Of a stretch of DNA of 64,000 nucleotides, positions 1-8,625 are shown piece by piece; the stretch's first letter is position 1; each line of letters begins with the position of its first letter. The notes beneath the pieces are model-generated. The model did no database searches. It saw only the letters and a program-made list of their open reading frames with translations, and was not told where the DNA came from. The stretch spans positions 5,101,001 through 5,165,000 of the forward strand of contig NZ_JARUBM010000002.1 in assembly GCF_029626175.1 (NCBI RefSeq), read 5' to 3'. Origin of the DNA: Micromonospora sp. WMMD1082 (GTDB lineage Bacteria; Actinomycetota; Actinomycetes; Mycobacteriales; Micromonosporaceae). The position numbers were made by a program, and so were the translations under genes.

Positions 1-230
1 CCGCCCTGTTCCTCCTCGGGTCCTGCCTGTTCGACTGGTCGGTGACCGGCCGGCTGCCCTGGGTCCGGGTGGTCGGTGCGCTCGCCGCGTTGGCCGTGAC
101 GCCCGTGGTGCATCCGTTGCCCGCGTTGACGATCATGATCGCGGTCGACGTGATCCTGTTGCTGACGCTGACCGTCGAGGTGCTGATGAAACGGTTCGCC
201 TCCGGCCCGGCCCCGGCCAGCCTCAGGTGA
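1..230 (+). CDS. LtrA-like low temperature requirement membrane protein, C-terminal end
   Basis: The frame enters from the left edge (first whole codon at base 3) and stops at 228-230, leaving 75 residues. They form two hydrophobic helices, the second ending in LTVEVLMKR, with a polar loop GRLPWVR between them. The pattern of a final helix pair after a short W-R-rich loop matches the end of the multi-helix LtrA family, whose function is not settled. The last 8 bases overlap tail to tail with the next gene on the other strand. The family call rests on a short fragment, so another polytopic membrane protein is possible. Confidence 0.55.
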   Translation, partial: ALFLLGSCLFDWSVTGRLPWVRVVGALAALAVTPVVHPLPALTIMIAVDVILLLTLTVEVLMKRFASGPAPASLR

Positions 231-492
231 CCTCGCCCCGGACGATGGCGACCGCGACCCGGCACAACTCGTCCATGTCGGGCTCGAAGCCGGCCGCGAT
301 GTCGGGGTGCAGGCCGGCGCGGGTCTCGTCGAGCAGCCGCTGGCAGACCTGCTCCACCGGCTCACCGGCGTAGCTGTCGCGGACCCGGTCGGCGGCCACC
401 TGCAGGGCAGAGGTCAGCTGCTCCTCCAGCGGCCCGCGCAGCTTCTCCTGCACGGGGTCACGGGGATCCAGCGAGACATGTGGCTCCGACAT
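223..492 (-). CDS. small hypothetical protein
   Basis: An 89-residue acidic, mostly helical protein that I do not recognise. The ATG at 490-492 was chosen because a strong ribosome site (GGAAGGGAG) lies just upstream; a longer open frame exists but runs through the neighbouring gene. The start lies 47 bases after the stop of the RusA-like gene on the same strand, so the two are probably cotranscribed. There is no signal peptide or membrane segment, so it is likely cytoplasmic. Confidence 0.75.
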   Translation of the reverse strand: MSEPHVSLDPRDPVQEKLRGPLEEQLTSALQVAADRVRDSYAGEPVEQVCQRLLDETRAGLHPDIAAGFEPDMDELCRVAVAIVRGEVT

Positions 493-539
493 CGGTGCTC
501 CCTTCCTCGGCGGCTGCGGTACCCCACCTCGGCCGCCGG

Positions 540-974
540 TCAAACCCTGTCCGGTACGGCGGCGACGCGAATCTGGTACGAGAACTCCTCGGCCGGCTCC
601 TCGACGTACGACAGCCGGCGGATCTGCTTGTCGTCGTCGTAGAGCGCGACGTCGACCAGCACGCCGAGGTGGGCCAGACCGATGCTGGAGACCCGCTTCT
701 TGTCCTGGAGCACCGCGCACACCCCACCGAGCAGCGTGCTGGCATCGGCGGTGCGGTGCCCGGGCGGGCAGCGTAGGGTCAGGTCGATCTCGATCGGGCC
801 GGACAGTGGCGTCCAGCCGGTCTGCTGCGCGGCCGCGCAGGCGGCGTGCAGCAGCGCGCGTACCCTCGTCGCCTGCCGGTGCCCGGCGGCGAAGATGGAC
901 AGCGCCTCGGTCTTGACCGGTGGCAGGCCGCTCACCTCGAACGTCAGGGTGAGAGCGCGGGTGTCCTGCACCAC
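540..974 (-). CDS. RusA-like Holliday junction resolvase-fold protein, probably diverged
   Basis: A 144-residue protein. The middle and end follow the RusA layout: a segment with PPGHRTADAS, then a helix ending in VCAVLQ, then VALYDDDKQIRRLSYVEEP. In RusA nucleases the corresponding elements are a D-x-D-N metal motif, a helix, and a DD-x-Q-I strand. Here the first motif is degenerate (ADAST, one Asp only), so nuclease activity is doubtful. The start is GTG at 972-974, placed 7 bases after GAGGAGG; the open frame extends 24 codons further upstream without a ribosome site. No phage genes surround it. The family call is an inference from pattern only. Confidence 0.6.
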   Translation of the reverse strand: MVQDTRALTLTFEVSGLPPVKTEALSIFAAGHRQATRVRALLHAACAAAQQTGWTPLSGPIEIDLTLRCPPGHRTADASTLLGGVCAVLQDKKRVSSIGLAHLGVLVDVALYDDDKQIRRLSYVEEPAEEFSYQIRVAAVPDRV

Positions 975-1160
975 GGCGGCACCTCCTCGTTGGGACGATC
1001 CTGCCCAACCGGCATGCCGGTGAGGGGCTGTTCCCGGGAGAACCAACCGATCGGGCGGGTCGGGGTCGGCCGGTGGCGTATCGACGGCGACGGCGTACGC
1101 GCTGACGGCGAAACGTGTTAAACGCTAGTCCACCCGACGGTTACCCGGTAGCGCCACCGG

Positions 1161-1868
1161 TCAATCGGTGGGACTCGGCGGGAAGGCGCAGAACTCGTTG
1201 CCCTCCGGGTCGGCCAGTATCCACCAGCTCACCGCGTCGTCCGGCTCCCGCAGCAGGCGGGCGCCGGCACCGATCAGCGCGGTCGGCTCGGGGTCGGTCA
1301 GGTCGACATCCCAGTGCATCCGGTTCTTGACGGACTTGCGTTCGGGAACCGCGTTGAAGATCCAGTAGTCCCAGGGGAAACCGGCCGCCCCGACGAGCGT
1401 GGCGTACCCCTTGTCGCCGTCGCGGACCTCACCGCCGACGACGCCGGCCCACCAGGCGGCCTGGGCGGCCGGGTCGGTGGAGTCCACGATCATCTCGAAC
1501 GGCCCGGTGCCGGTGGCGCCCTCGCCGGGCGGGATGCCGCAGAACCGGTTGCCCTCCGGGTCGGCCAGCACCCACCAGTCGGTCTCCGAGTCCGGCTCGC
1601 GGACCAGCCGCGCGCCGGCCGCCAGCAACGCCGCCGGGCTCGCCTCCGCCAGCCGCAGATCCAGGTGTACGCGGGTCTTGACGGTACGCGGCTCGGGCAC
1701 CCGGTTCACCCAGATCGACTCGGCGCTGGACCGGGCCGGGCGCGGATCGATCCGGGTGTCGCCGTCGCCGGTGTCGACCACGTTGGCGTCGAGGATGCGA
1801 GCCCAGAACCCGCCGAGGGCGTGCGCGTCGGCGGCGTCGAGACAGAGATCCTTGAAGCGGGCGAGCAT
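1161..1868 (-). CDS. VOC family protein, tandem glyoxalase-like domains
   Basis: A 235-residue protein made of two similar halves of about 115 residues. Each half carries the glyoxalase/bleomycin-resistance style pattern: an N-terminal LxxxDAxDxxALxxFWA-like strand and helix, a central V(K/N)xRxHxDxxL strand, and a C-terminal WWxLADPEGNxFCxxPP strand. VOC proteins use such paired betaalphabetabetabeta units to form a metal or ligand pocket. The repeated DPEGN motif in both halves shows internal duplication. Substrate is unknown. It stands alone, with about 190 bases upstream of the RusA-like gene's start on the same strand. Confidence 0.85.
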   Translation of the reverse strand: MLARFKDLCLDAADAHALGGFWARILDANVVDTGDGDTRIDPRPARSSAESIWVNRVPEPRTVKTRVHLDLRLAEASPAALLAAGARLVREPDSETDWWVLADPEGNRFCGIPPGEGATGTGPFEMIVDSTDPAAQAAWWAGVVGGEVRDGDKGYATLVGAAGFPWDYWIFNAVPERKSVKNRMHWDVDLTDPEPTALIGAGARLLREPDDAVSWWILADPEGNEFCAFPPSPTD

Positions 1869-1941
1869 ACCCAGATCATGCCCCCTGCCACCGACATCCG
1901 CAGGCCGTCGGCGTGCGGGCCGGCGTCTGCACCCCGGAGGC

Positions 1942-2520
1942 TCAGTGGCGGGCGCGCTTGAGTTCGTGGAAGGCCGGCATGCGCATCAGCGGCAGGATGC
2001 TGTCCCACAGGACCAGGGCGTCCTCGGCGCCGGGTACCTCGGTGAGGATCGGGCCGTGCAGGCCCCGGTCGGCGCCGGCAACCATCAGCACCGGGGAGCC
2101 GATGTCCGGCCCGGCCGAGGCGTACGCCAGGGAGTGCGAGGCGTGCACCTCGGCGTCCCAGCGTGCGTCGTCGAGGGCGGCTGCCGCGTCGTCGAGCCCG
2201 GCCGCCTCGACGGCTGCCGCCACCAGTTTGCCGCTCGGCGGATTGCCGGCGTCGTGCGTGCGGGCGCCCAGTTCGGCGTAGAACCGGCCGACGTCGTCGT
2301 GGCGGCCCCCGGCCCGCAGCGCCTCCACCAGCCGTAGGGCGCGGGTCGAGGCGGTCATCGCCTCGGCGTACTCGGGCGGGACCTTCCCGTCGTTGAGGAT
2401 GCCCAGGCTGAACGCCCGCCACTCGATGCGCAGGTCACGGGCCTCGGCGACGCTCACCAGCCAGCGGGACGTACGCCAGGTCCAGGGGCAGATCGGGTCG
2501 AAGAAGAAGGTAGCGTCCAC
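1942..2520 (-). CDS. DsbA-fold oxidoreductase related to mycothiol-dependent nitroreductase Rv2466c
   Basis: A 192-residue protein beginning FFFDPICPWTWRTSRWL, which matches the start of the Rv2466c family (FDPLCPWCW-ITSRW) and continues with the same helical insertion and a final FHELKRARH. The family reduces disulfides or nitro drugs with mycothiol, a thiol of actinomycetes. Here the CPWC motif reads CPWT, so only the first, nucleophilic Cys remains. The GTG at 2518-2520 was chosen because family members start just before this motif; the frame extends 18 codons upstream without support. Confidence 0.82.
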   Translation of the reverse strand: MDATFFFDPICPWTWRTSRWLVSVAEARDLRIEWRAFSLGILNDGKVPPEYAEAMTASTRALRLVEALRAGGRHDDVGRFYAELGARTHDAGNPPSGKLVAAAVEAAGLDDAAAALDDARWDAEVHASHSLAYASAGPDIGSPVLMVAGADRGLHGPILTEVPGAEDALVLWDSILPLMRMPAFHELKRARH

Positions 2521-2757
2521 CGCCCGACAGTAGCGCCCGCCGGCGGCGCCGGCGGACGGCGTGACGTGGACCACAGCGCCGGATGTTTGAAGCGGCCTCA
2601 GCTGGGTCAGGTTTCGTGACTTCGCAGGTCGGGCAGTGTTGCAGCCACGAGCCGTAGGGGACCGTGAACCAGCAGGTCACATGCCCTGGCCGGCTTGCCG
2701 TGCGCCGGGGCACGGAGACCTCTCCGGCGGTTTGCCGACAGACGAGGGGAGGGGTCC

Positions 2758-4047
2758 ATGAGCTGGCGGAGCGAGGCGGCCGGCGGGCGGCGTCGACCCC
2801 GCGTACGCGTGGCGGCGACGGCCGCGGCGCTGACGCTGGTGGCGCCGATGGCGGCCTGTGCCTCGGGCGGGGACGGCGGTACGCCGACGATCAACCTGTA
2901 CTACCCGCCGGAGGAGAACCTGCAGCAGGTGGTCGACCGGTGCAACACCGAGGCCGACGGGCGGTACCGCATCGTCAACCGGGTGCTGCCGCGGGAGGCC
3001 GACGAGCAGCGGGTGCAGATGGTGCGGCGGCTCGCGGCCGAGGACAACGGCATGGACGTGCTGGGTCTCGACGTCACCTGGACGCAGGAGTTCGCCAGCG
3101 CGAACTGGATTCTGGAGTGGACCGGGCAGGACCGCGCCGAGGTGGAGGAGGGCACCCTCGATGGCCCGCTGGAGACCGCCCGGCACGAGGACAAGCTCTA
3201 CGGGGCGCCGAAGAACACCAACACCCAGCTGCTGTGGTACCGCAAGGACCTGGTGCCCGAGCCGCCGTCCACCTGGGACGAGATGATCTCGATGGCGCAG
3301 CGGCTGCGGGAGCAGGGCCAACCGCACCAGGTGCTCACCATGGGCGCCCAGTACGAGGGGCTGGTCGTGCTCTACAACACCCTCGTCGCCAGCGCCGGCG
3401 GCGCCATCCTCAACGACGACGGCACCGAGTCCGTGGTGGACGACGGTGCCGTGCGGGCCCTGGAGGTGCTGCGGAACTTCGCCACCTCCGGGGTGACCTC
3501 ACCGTCGTTCAGCAACGCCATGGAGGACCCGGTACGGCTGGAGTTTCAGGCCGGCAGCGGCGCGTTCCAGGTGAACTGGCCGTTCGTCTATCCGGCGATG
3601 CAGGAGGCCAATCCGGAGCTGGCCGAGCGGGTCGCCTGGGCGCGGGTGCCCGGTATCGACGAGGGGACGCCGAGCCGGGTGACCATCGGCGGGATCAACC
3701 TCGCGGTCAGCCGCTACTCCGAGCACCCGGCGGAGTCCTTCGAGGCGGCCAGGTGCCTGCGCAACGCGGAGAACCAGAAGTTCTCCGCGATCAACGACGG
3801 GGTGCCGCCCACGATCGAGAGCGTCTACGACGACCCGGAGATGGACGAGGCGTACCCGATGAAGGAGACCATCCTGGAACAGCTGCGGGATCCGGCGGTG
3901 CGGCCGCTGACCCCCGCGTACCAGAGCATCTCCACCGTGACCTCGGCGATCCTGTCGCCGCCGTCGGCGATCGACCCGCAGGCGACCGCGGACGAGTTGC
4001 GCGACGCCGTCGCCGCCGCCCTGGAGTCGAGGGGAGTCCTGCCGTGA
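2758..4047 (+). CDS. lpqY: LpqY-type trehalose-binding lipoprotein
   Basis: A 429-residue family 1 solute-binding lipoprotein. A basic start and a hydrophobic stretch lead to the lipobox PMAAC with Cys34 as the expected lipid anchor. It follows M. tuberculosis LpqY closely along its length, sharing NTQLLWYR, an EGLVV-NTL-SAGG segment, VTIGG-NLAV, an ARCLRNAENQKF-like stretch and the ending EIDP/AIDPQATADEL. LpqY captures trehalose released during cell-wall assembly for SugABC to import. The ATG at 2758 follows GAGGGGAGGGG. It is the first gene of a four-gene operon, and the next gene overlaps its stop. Confidence 0.93.
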   Translation: MSWRSEAAGGRRRPRVRVAATAAALTLVAPMAACASGGDGGTPTINLYYPPEENLQQVVDRCNTEADGRYRIVNRVLPREADEQRVQMVRRLAAEDNGMDVLGLDVTWTQEFASANWILEWTGQDRAEVEEGTLDGPLETARHEDKLYGAPKNTNTQLLWYRKDLVPEPPSTWDEMISMAQRLREQGQPHQVLTMGAQYEGLVVLYNTLVASAGGAILNDDGTESVVDDGAVRALEVLRNFATSGVTSPSFSNAMEDPVRLEFQAGSGAFQVNWPFVYPAMQEANPELAERVAWARVPGIDEGTPSRVTIGGINLAVSRYSEHPAESFEAARCLRNAENQKFSAINDGVPPTIESVYDDPEMDEAYPMKETILEQLRDPAVRPLTPAYQSISTVTSAILSPPSAIDPQATADELRDAVAAALESRGVLP

Positions 4048-5063
4048 GCGAGCGCAGCGCGAATGCCAGCCCGGCCGGCGCGGCCAGCCCGGACGTCGCG
4101 GCGGACGGGACCGAGACCCGCGACGGCCGGCCGGCGACGGTGCCGGCCCAGCGTGCCGCCAACCGGCGCGGCCGGGTGCCGCTGAGCGAGAACAAGCGGG
4201 CCGAGCGCAAGCTGGGCCTGTTGCTGTGTGCCCCGGCGGCGCTGGTCATGCTCGCGGTGACCGCCTATCCGATCCTGTACTCGGTGTGGCTGTCGCTACA
4301 GCGCTACGACCTGCGCTTCCCCGCCGAGCGGGAGTTCGTCGGGCTACAGAACTACGTCACGGTGCTCAGCAACGAGTTCTGGTGGACGGCGTTCGGGGTG
4401 ACCATGCTGATCACCGTGGTCACCGTGGCCGTGGAGCTGGTGCTCGGCATGGGCCTGGCGCTGATCATGCACCGGACGCTGGTCGGGCGGGGCATCGTAC
4501 GGACCTCGGCGCTGATCCCGTACGGCATCGTCACGGTCGTCGCCGCGTTCTCCTGGCGGTACGCGTGGACGCCCGGCACCGGCTACCTGGCCAACCTCTT
4601 CTCCGACGGTGCGCCGCTGACCGAGCGGGCCAGCTCGCTGGCGATCATCATGCTGGCGGAGATCTGGAAGACCACGCCGTTCATGGCGCTGCTGCTGATG
4701 GCGGGCCTGGCGCTGGTGCCGGAGGACCTGCTCAAGGCCGCCTCCACCGACGGCGCCACCGCGTGGCAGCGGTTCACCAAGGTGATGCTGCCGGTGATGA
4801 AGCCGGCGATCCTGGTGGCGCTGTTGTTCCGCACCCTGGACGCGTTCCGGGTCTTCGACAACATCTACGTGCTCACCGGCGGGGCGAACGAGACCTCGTC
4901 GGTGTCGATGATCGCCTACAACAACCTGATCCGGGGCCTGAACCTCGGCATCGGCTCGACCATGTCGGTGCTGATCTTCATCGCCGTGGCGATCATCGCG
5001 TTCGTCTTCGTGAAGCTGTTCGGTACCGCTGCCCCCGGCAGCGACGACGGGGAGAGGCGTTGA
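4044..5063 (+). CDS. sugA: SugA-type trehalose ABC transporter permease
   Basis: A 339-residue MalF-class permease. After a roughly 55-residue polar N-terminus come six predicted membrane helices and the EAA loop ([22 protein letters not shown]), which docks on the ATPase. Start is GTG at 4044-4046, overlapping the lpqY stop as GTGA, so translation is coupled. The upstream in-frame extension through lpqY is a shadow frame. It pairs with SugB to form the membrane channel of the LpqY-SugABC importer. Confidence 0.93.
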   Translation: MSERSANASPAGAASPDVAADGTETRDGRPATVPAQRAANRRGRVPLSENKRAERKLGLLLCAPAALVMLAVTAYPILYSVWLSLQRYDLRFPAEREFVGLQNYVTVLSNEFWWTAFGVTMLITVVTVAVELVLGMGLALIMHRTLVGRGIVRTSALIPYGIVTVVAAFSWRYAWTPGTGYLANLFSDGAPLTERASSLAIIMLAEIWKTTPFMALLLMAGLALVPEDLLKAASTDGATAWQRFTKVMLPVMKPAILVALLFRTLDAFRVFDNIYVLTGGANETSSVSMIAYNNLIRGLNLGIGSTMSVLIFIAVAIIAFVFVKLFGTAAPGSDDGERR

Positions 5064-5064
5064 C

Positions 5065-5898
5065 ATGGCTGACACCACCACCCGGGCACGCGTGCGCTGG
5101 GGCCTGCTGGACGTCGCCGTGGTCGTCTTCGCGCTGACCCCGGTGCTCTGGATCATGTCGCTGTCGTTCAAGACGCCGGCCACGCTGACCGACGGGAAGT
5201 TCGTCCCTCGGGAGTGGACGCTGGAGAACTACCGGACGATCTTCGCCACCGACCAGTTCGTCCGAGCGTTGATCAACTCCATCGGCATCGCGCTGATCGC
5301 CACCGTGATCGCCGTGGTGCTCGGCGCGATGGCCGCGTACGCGATCTCCCGGCTGGACTTCCCGGGCAAGCGGGTGCTGATCGGCGTCTCCCTGCTGATC
5401 GCGATGTTCCCGCAGGTGTCGCTGGTCTCTCCGCTGTTCGAGATCGAGCGGCAGTTGGGCCTCTTCGACACCTGGCCGGGCCTGATCCTGCCGTACATCA
5501 CCTTCGCGCTGCCGCTGGCGATCTACACGCTGTCGGCGTTCTTCAAGCAGATCCCGTGGGATCTGGAGAAGGCGGCCAAGATGGACGGCGCCACCCAGGC
5601 ACAGGCGTTCCGCCGGGTGATCGCCCCGCTGGCCGCGCCGGGGCTGTTCACCACGGCGATCCTGGTCTTCATCTTCTGCTGGAACGACTTCCTGTTCGCC
5701 ATCTCGCTGACCTCCACCGAGCGCTCGCGCACGGTGCCGGTCGCGCTGTCGTTCTTCACCGGCGCCTCGCAGTTCGAGGACCCGACCGGGGCGATCTGCG
5801 CCGCCGCCGTGGTGATCACCGTACCGATCATCCTGTTCGTCCTCTTCTTCCAGCGCCGCATCGTCTCCGGCCTGACCTCCGGCGCCGTCAAGGGATAG
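5065..5898 (+). CDS. sugB: SugB-type trehalose ABC transporter permease
   Basis: A 277-residue MalG-class permease with six membrane helices and an EAA loop ([23 protein letters not shown]). It begins one base after the sugA stop, with GGGGAGAGG upstream. It forms the second half of the trehalose channel. Length and domain order are normal for the family. Confidence 0.93.
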   Translation: MADTTTRARVRWGLLDVAVVVFALTPVLWIMSLSFKTPATLTDGKFVPREWTLENYRTIFATDQFVRALINSIGIALIATVIAVVLGAMAAYAISRLDFPGKRVLIGVSLLIAMFPQVSLVSPLFEIERQLGLFDTWPGLILPYITFALPLAIYTLSAFFKQIPWDLEKAAKMDGATQAQAFRRVIAPLAAPGLFTTAILVFIFCWNDFLFAISLTSTERSRTVPVALSFFTGASQFEDPTGAICAAAVVITVPIILFVLFFQRRIVSGLTSGAVKG

Positions 5899-5937
5899 GT
5901 GAGTCAAAATGCGAAGCCAAGGGATCAGGTGGTAACG

Positions 5938-7146
5938 GTGGCTGACATCGTGCTCGACAAGGTGAGCAAGAAGTTCCCCGACGGCACCACGGCGGTGCGG
6001 GACGTCGACCTGGAGATCGCCGACGGCGAGTTCGTCATCCTGGTCGGTCCCTCCGGCTGCGGCAAGTCCACCACCCTGAACATGATCGCCGGGCTGGAGG
6101 ACATCAGCGCCGGTGAGCTGCGCATCGGCGGGGAACGGGTGAACGACAAGGCGCCGCGCGACCGCGACATCGCCATGGTCTTCCAGTCGTACGCGCTCTA
6201 CCCGAACATGACCGTCCGGGAGAACATGGCGTTCCCGCTGCGGCTGGCGAAGCTGGACAAGGCGACGATCACGCGGAAGGTCGAGGAGGCGGCGAAGGTC
6301 CTGGAGCTGACGCCACTGCTGGACCGCAGGCCGGCCAACCTCTCCGGCGGGCAGCGGCAGCGGGTGGCGATGGGCCGGGCGATCGTCCGCCAGCCCAAGG
6401 CGTTCCTGATGGACGAGCCGCTGTCCAACCTGGACGCGAAGCTGCGGGTCCAGATGCGTACCGTGGTGTCCCGGTTGCAGAAGCAGCTCGGCACCACCAC
6501 CGTCTACGTCACCCACGACCAGACCGAGGCGATGACCCTCGGCGACCGTGTGGTGATCATGCGGGGCGGTGCGGTGCAGCAGGTCGGCCCGCCGCAGGAG
6601 CTGTACGACCATCCGAACAACCTCTTCGTGGCCGGGTTCATCGGCTCGCCGTCGATGAACTTCCTGCCCGCCACGGTCGAGGAGGGCACGCTGCGTACCG
6701 CCCTGGGCGACGTGCCGGTCGGCGACCGGATCGGCCGCGAGCTGGCGGACGCCGACGCGCCCCGGGAACTGATCCTCGGCATCCGGCCCGAGCACTTCGA
6801 GGATGCCGAACTGGTCGACGAGGAGACCCGCCGCCGGGGCATGGAGTTCGAGGCGCCGGTCGACATCGTGGAGTCGATGGGCTCGGACAAGTACGTCTAC
6901 CTCGCCGTCGAGGGGGAGCGGGCCACCGCCGCCGATCTGGAGGAACTGGCCGCCGACGCGGGCGCCGCCGACTTCACCGGCGCCGGCTCGAACCTGATCA
7001 CCCGGCTGTCGGCGGAGTCGACCGTGACCGAGGGAGAGAACCGCCGGGTCTGGTTCAACCTGGAGAAGATCCATCTCTTCGACCCGTCGAACGGCCGGAA
7101 CCTCACCCTGCACGAGGGCCGCTCGGCGGGCGCCCTGGCTGCCTGA
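5938..7146 (+). CDS. sugC: SugC-type trehalose ABC transporter ATP-binding protein
   Basis: A 402-residue MalK/SugC/UgpC-class ATPase. Walker A is GPSGCGKST, the signature is LSGGQRQR, and Walker B is FLMDEP followed by the H-loop YVTHDQTEAMT. A C-terminal regulatory OB-like domain of about 150 residues follows, as in MalK-type subunits. I prefer the GTG at 5938, which gives the usual family start ADIVLDKVSKKFPDG and has AGGTGG upstream. A GTG at 5899, directly after the sugB stop, would add 13 residues and cannot be excluded. It is the last gene of the operon and powers trehalose uptake. Confidence 0.93.
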   Translation: MADIVLDKVSKKFPDGTTAVRDVDLEIADGEFVILVGPSGCGKSTTLNMIAGLEDISAGELRIGGERVNDKAPRDRDIAMVFQSYALYPNMTVRENMAFPLRLAKLDKATITRKVEEAAKVLELTPLLDRRPANLSGGQRQRVAMGRAIVRQPKAFLMDEPLSNLDAKLRVQMRTVVSRLQKQLGTTTVYVTHDQTEAMTLGDRVVIMRGGAVQQVGPPQELYDHPNNLFVAGFIGSPSMNFLPATVEEGTLRTALGDVPVGDRIGRELADADAPRELILGIRPEHFEDAELVDEETRRRGMEFEAPVDIVESMGSDKYVYLAVEGERATAADLEELAADAGAADFTGAGSNLITRLSAESTVTEGENRRVWFNLEKIHLFDPSNGRNLTLHEGRSAGALAA

Positions 7147-7241
7147 CGCCGCGCGGGATTGGGGTATTGAGGGGGTGCGCGAAGAGGGGACCCGCCCTGC
7201 GCCTGCGACGGGGGGATGTCGCGGGAGCGGGGCGGGCGTCT

Positions 7242-7457
7242 TCACGTCGCCGGACGGACGGGCACCCAGTCCGTGAAGCGTGTGTTTACCTCTGCCGGGG
7301 ACGCACCGGAATCCAGCGCGGCAAGTTGTGCAGTGGCCTCCTCGCGCAGCGTCACCAGGTAGATCATGAGTGCCGGCTTGTTGTCCTTGTACTCGGCCAG
7401 CAGCCGCAGCTTCGCCGGGAACACGGCCACGGAATTCCGCACGCCGCGCAGCGCCAC
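7242..7457 (-). CDS. short hypothetical ORF, possible gene remnant
   Basis: A 71-codon frame starting at GTG 7455-7457 with good codon bias and a helical, charged middle part (AEYKDNKPALMIYLVTLREE). I do not recognise it. There is no clear ribosome site, and the same frame is closed by a stop 17 codons upstream. It lies beside another decayed frame at 7533-7768, so it may be the tail of a broken gene rather than a functional one. Confidence 0.4.
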   Translation of the reverse strand: MALRGVRNSVAVFPAKLRLLAEYKDNKPALMIYLVTLREEATAQLAALDSGASPAEVNTRFTDWVPVRPAT

Positions 7458-7532
7458 GTCGGGCGGGACGGTATGTGCGCTACCAATCGGCCACTTACCC
7501 GGTCACGTTCGCGGCGGCGGGCAACTGCTGCG

Positions 7533-7768
7533 TCAGCCGTTCAGGTCGTTCTTGATCGGTTGCCCGCACTCGTCAGCGTCGAGCGCGCCGATCCCGTCCG
7601 CTGGAGGAACTCGCGGGCACGGTCGAGGTCGGCGAGCTTGCGGTAGCACTCACTCTGGTTGAGGCGCAACGACGCATGCAGGGCGGCTACCGACATCGGT
7701 ACCCCGGCCTGTGCCGCCCAGTCGTCGCGAGCAGGCTGCTTTCGGGCTTGACCCTGACGCAGCGTCAA
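7533..7768 (-). pseudogene. frameshifted C-terminal remnant of a TPR-like protein
   Basis: One frame encodes SVAALHASLRLNQSECYRKL then ADLDRAREFLQR, which resembles a tetratricopeptide-like helix pair. It then runs into nonsense-like sequence and stops at 7541. Shifting frame after FLQR gives DGIGALDADECGQPIKNDLN and a stop at 7533, which restores a plausible continuation. The 5' end coincides with the palindromic promoter of the ABC exporter, so the N-terminal part is missing. Both the shift and the truncation point to a dead gene, unless the shift is a sequencing error. Confidence 0.5.
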
Positions 7769-7778
7769 CCCTGCATGC
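7748..7778 (+). promoter_or_regulatory. MerR-type promoter/operator of the ABC exporter
   Basis: The sequence holds a perfect 13-bp palindrome TGACGCAGCGTCA (7755-7767) nested inside TTGAC (7748-7752) and GTCAA (7764-7768). TTGACC also reads as a -35 box. MerR-family activators bind such palindromes between the -35 and -10 of their targets, and a MerR gene follows this transporter. The ATG lies only 8 bases beyond the likely -10 (about 7772-7778) and has no ribosome site, so the message is probably leaderless. Confidence 0.7.
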
Positions 7779-7785
7779 TGGCGCC

Positions 7786-8616
7786 ATGTCCGAGGAATCT
7801 CAGCTCACCGTGCGGGCCAGCCTGCCCGCGATCCAGGTGCGGGGCCTGGTGAAGTCGTACCAGAAACTGCACGTGCTGCGCGGCGTCGACTTCGATGTGG
7901 CGCGGGGCAGCATCTTCGCCCTGCTCGGCTCCAACGGGGCCGGTAAGACGACGGTCGTCCGGATCCTGTCCACGCTGCTCCGGTCGGATGCGGGTACGGC
8001 CAGCGTGAATGGGTTCGACGTCGCCACCCAGGCGGCCAAGGTGCGGGAGTCCATCAGCCTGACGGGCCAGTTCGCGGCCGTCGACGAGATCCTCAGCGGG
8101 CGAGAGAACCTGGTGCTGGTCGCCCGGTTGCGGCATCTGAGGAATCCGGGCCGGATCGCGGACGAGTTGCTGGCCCGCTTCGCGCTGACCGATGCGGCCA
8201 GGCGGAGGGTATCGACGTACTCCGGGGGCATGCGCCGCCGCCTCGACATCGCGATGAGCCTCATCGGGAGCCCGCCGGTGATCTTCCTCGACGAACCGAC
8301 GACCGGGCTCGATCCGCAGGCGCGACTTGAGGTGTGGCAGGCCGTCAGGGAACTCGCCAGGCAGGGTACGACGGTGCTGCTCACCACGCAGTACCTGGAC
8401 GAGGCCGAACAGCTCGCCGACCGGATCGCCGTCCTGCACCGGGGCCGCATCATCGCCAACGGCACCCTCCCCGAACTGAAGCAACTGCTGCCGCCCGCCA
8501 AGGTCGAGTACGTCGAGAAGCAGCCGACCCTCGAAGACGTCTTCCTCGCCATCGTCGGCACCGACAGCACCGACTCCAGCGAAGGCGTCGCCAGTCCCAC
8601 CGGCACGAACAGCTGA
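7786..8616 (+). CDS. DrrA-like ABC exporter ATP-binding protein
   Basis: A 276-residue ATPase with Walker A GSNGAGKTT, signature YSGGMRRRLD, Walker B VIFLDEP and the H-loop LLTTQYLDEAEQLADR, all typical of the daunorubicin-resistance DrrA group. The C-terminal domain is shorter than in DrrA, ending soon after PTLEDVFLAI. ATG 7786 follows the MerR-type promoter with no ribosome site. It forms a two-gene exporter with the permease that starts 9 bases later, likely for a hydrophobic compound. The substrate is unknown. Confidence 0.92.
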   Translation: MSEESQLTVRASLPAIQVRGLVKSYQKLHVLRGVDFDVARGSIFALLGSNGAGKTTVVRILSTLLRSDAGTASVNGFDVATQAAKVRESISLTGQFAAVDEILSGRENLVLVARLRHLRNPGRIADELLARFALTDAARRRVSTYSGGMRRRLDIAMSLIGSPPVIFLDEPTTGLDPQARLEVWQAVRELARQGTTVLLTTQYLDEAEQLADRIAVLHRGRIIANGTLPELKQLLPPAKVEYVEKQPTLEDVFLAIVGTDSTDSSEGVASPTGTNS

Positions 8617-8625
8617 GGACCATCG

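Noticed and set aside
2435..2713. A small minus-strand ORF reaching into the lpqY upstream region
   Set aside because: It overlaps the 5' end of the DsbA-fold gene in another frame and has no ribosome site or recognisable domain.
4993..7245. A 750-codon open frame antisense to sugB and sugC
   Set aside because: It lies wholly antisense to genes with strong family matches and has the low-complexity, Arg/His/Gly-rich composition of a shadow frame in high-GC DNA.
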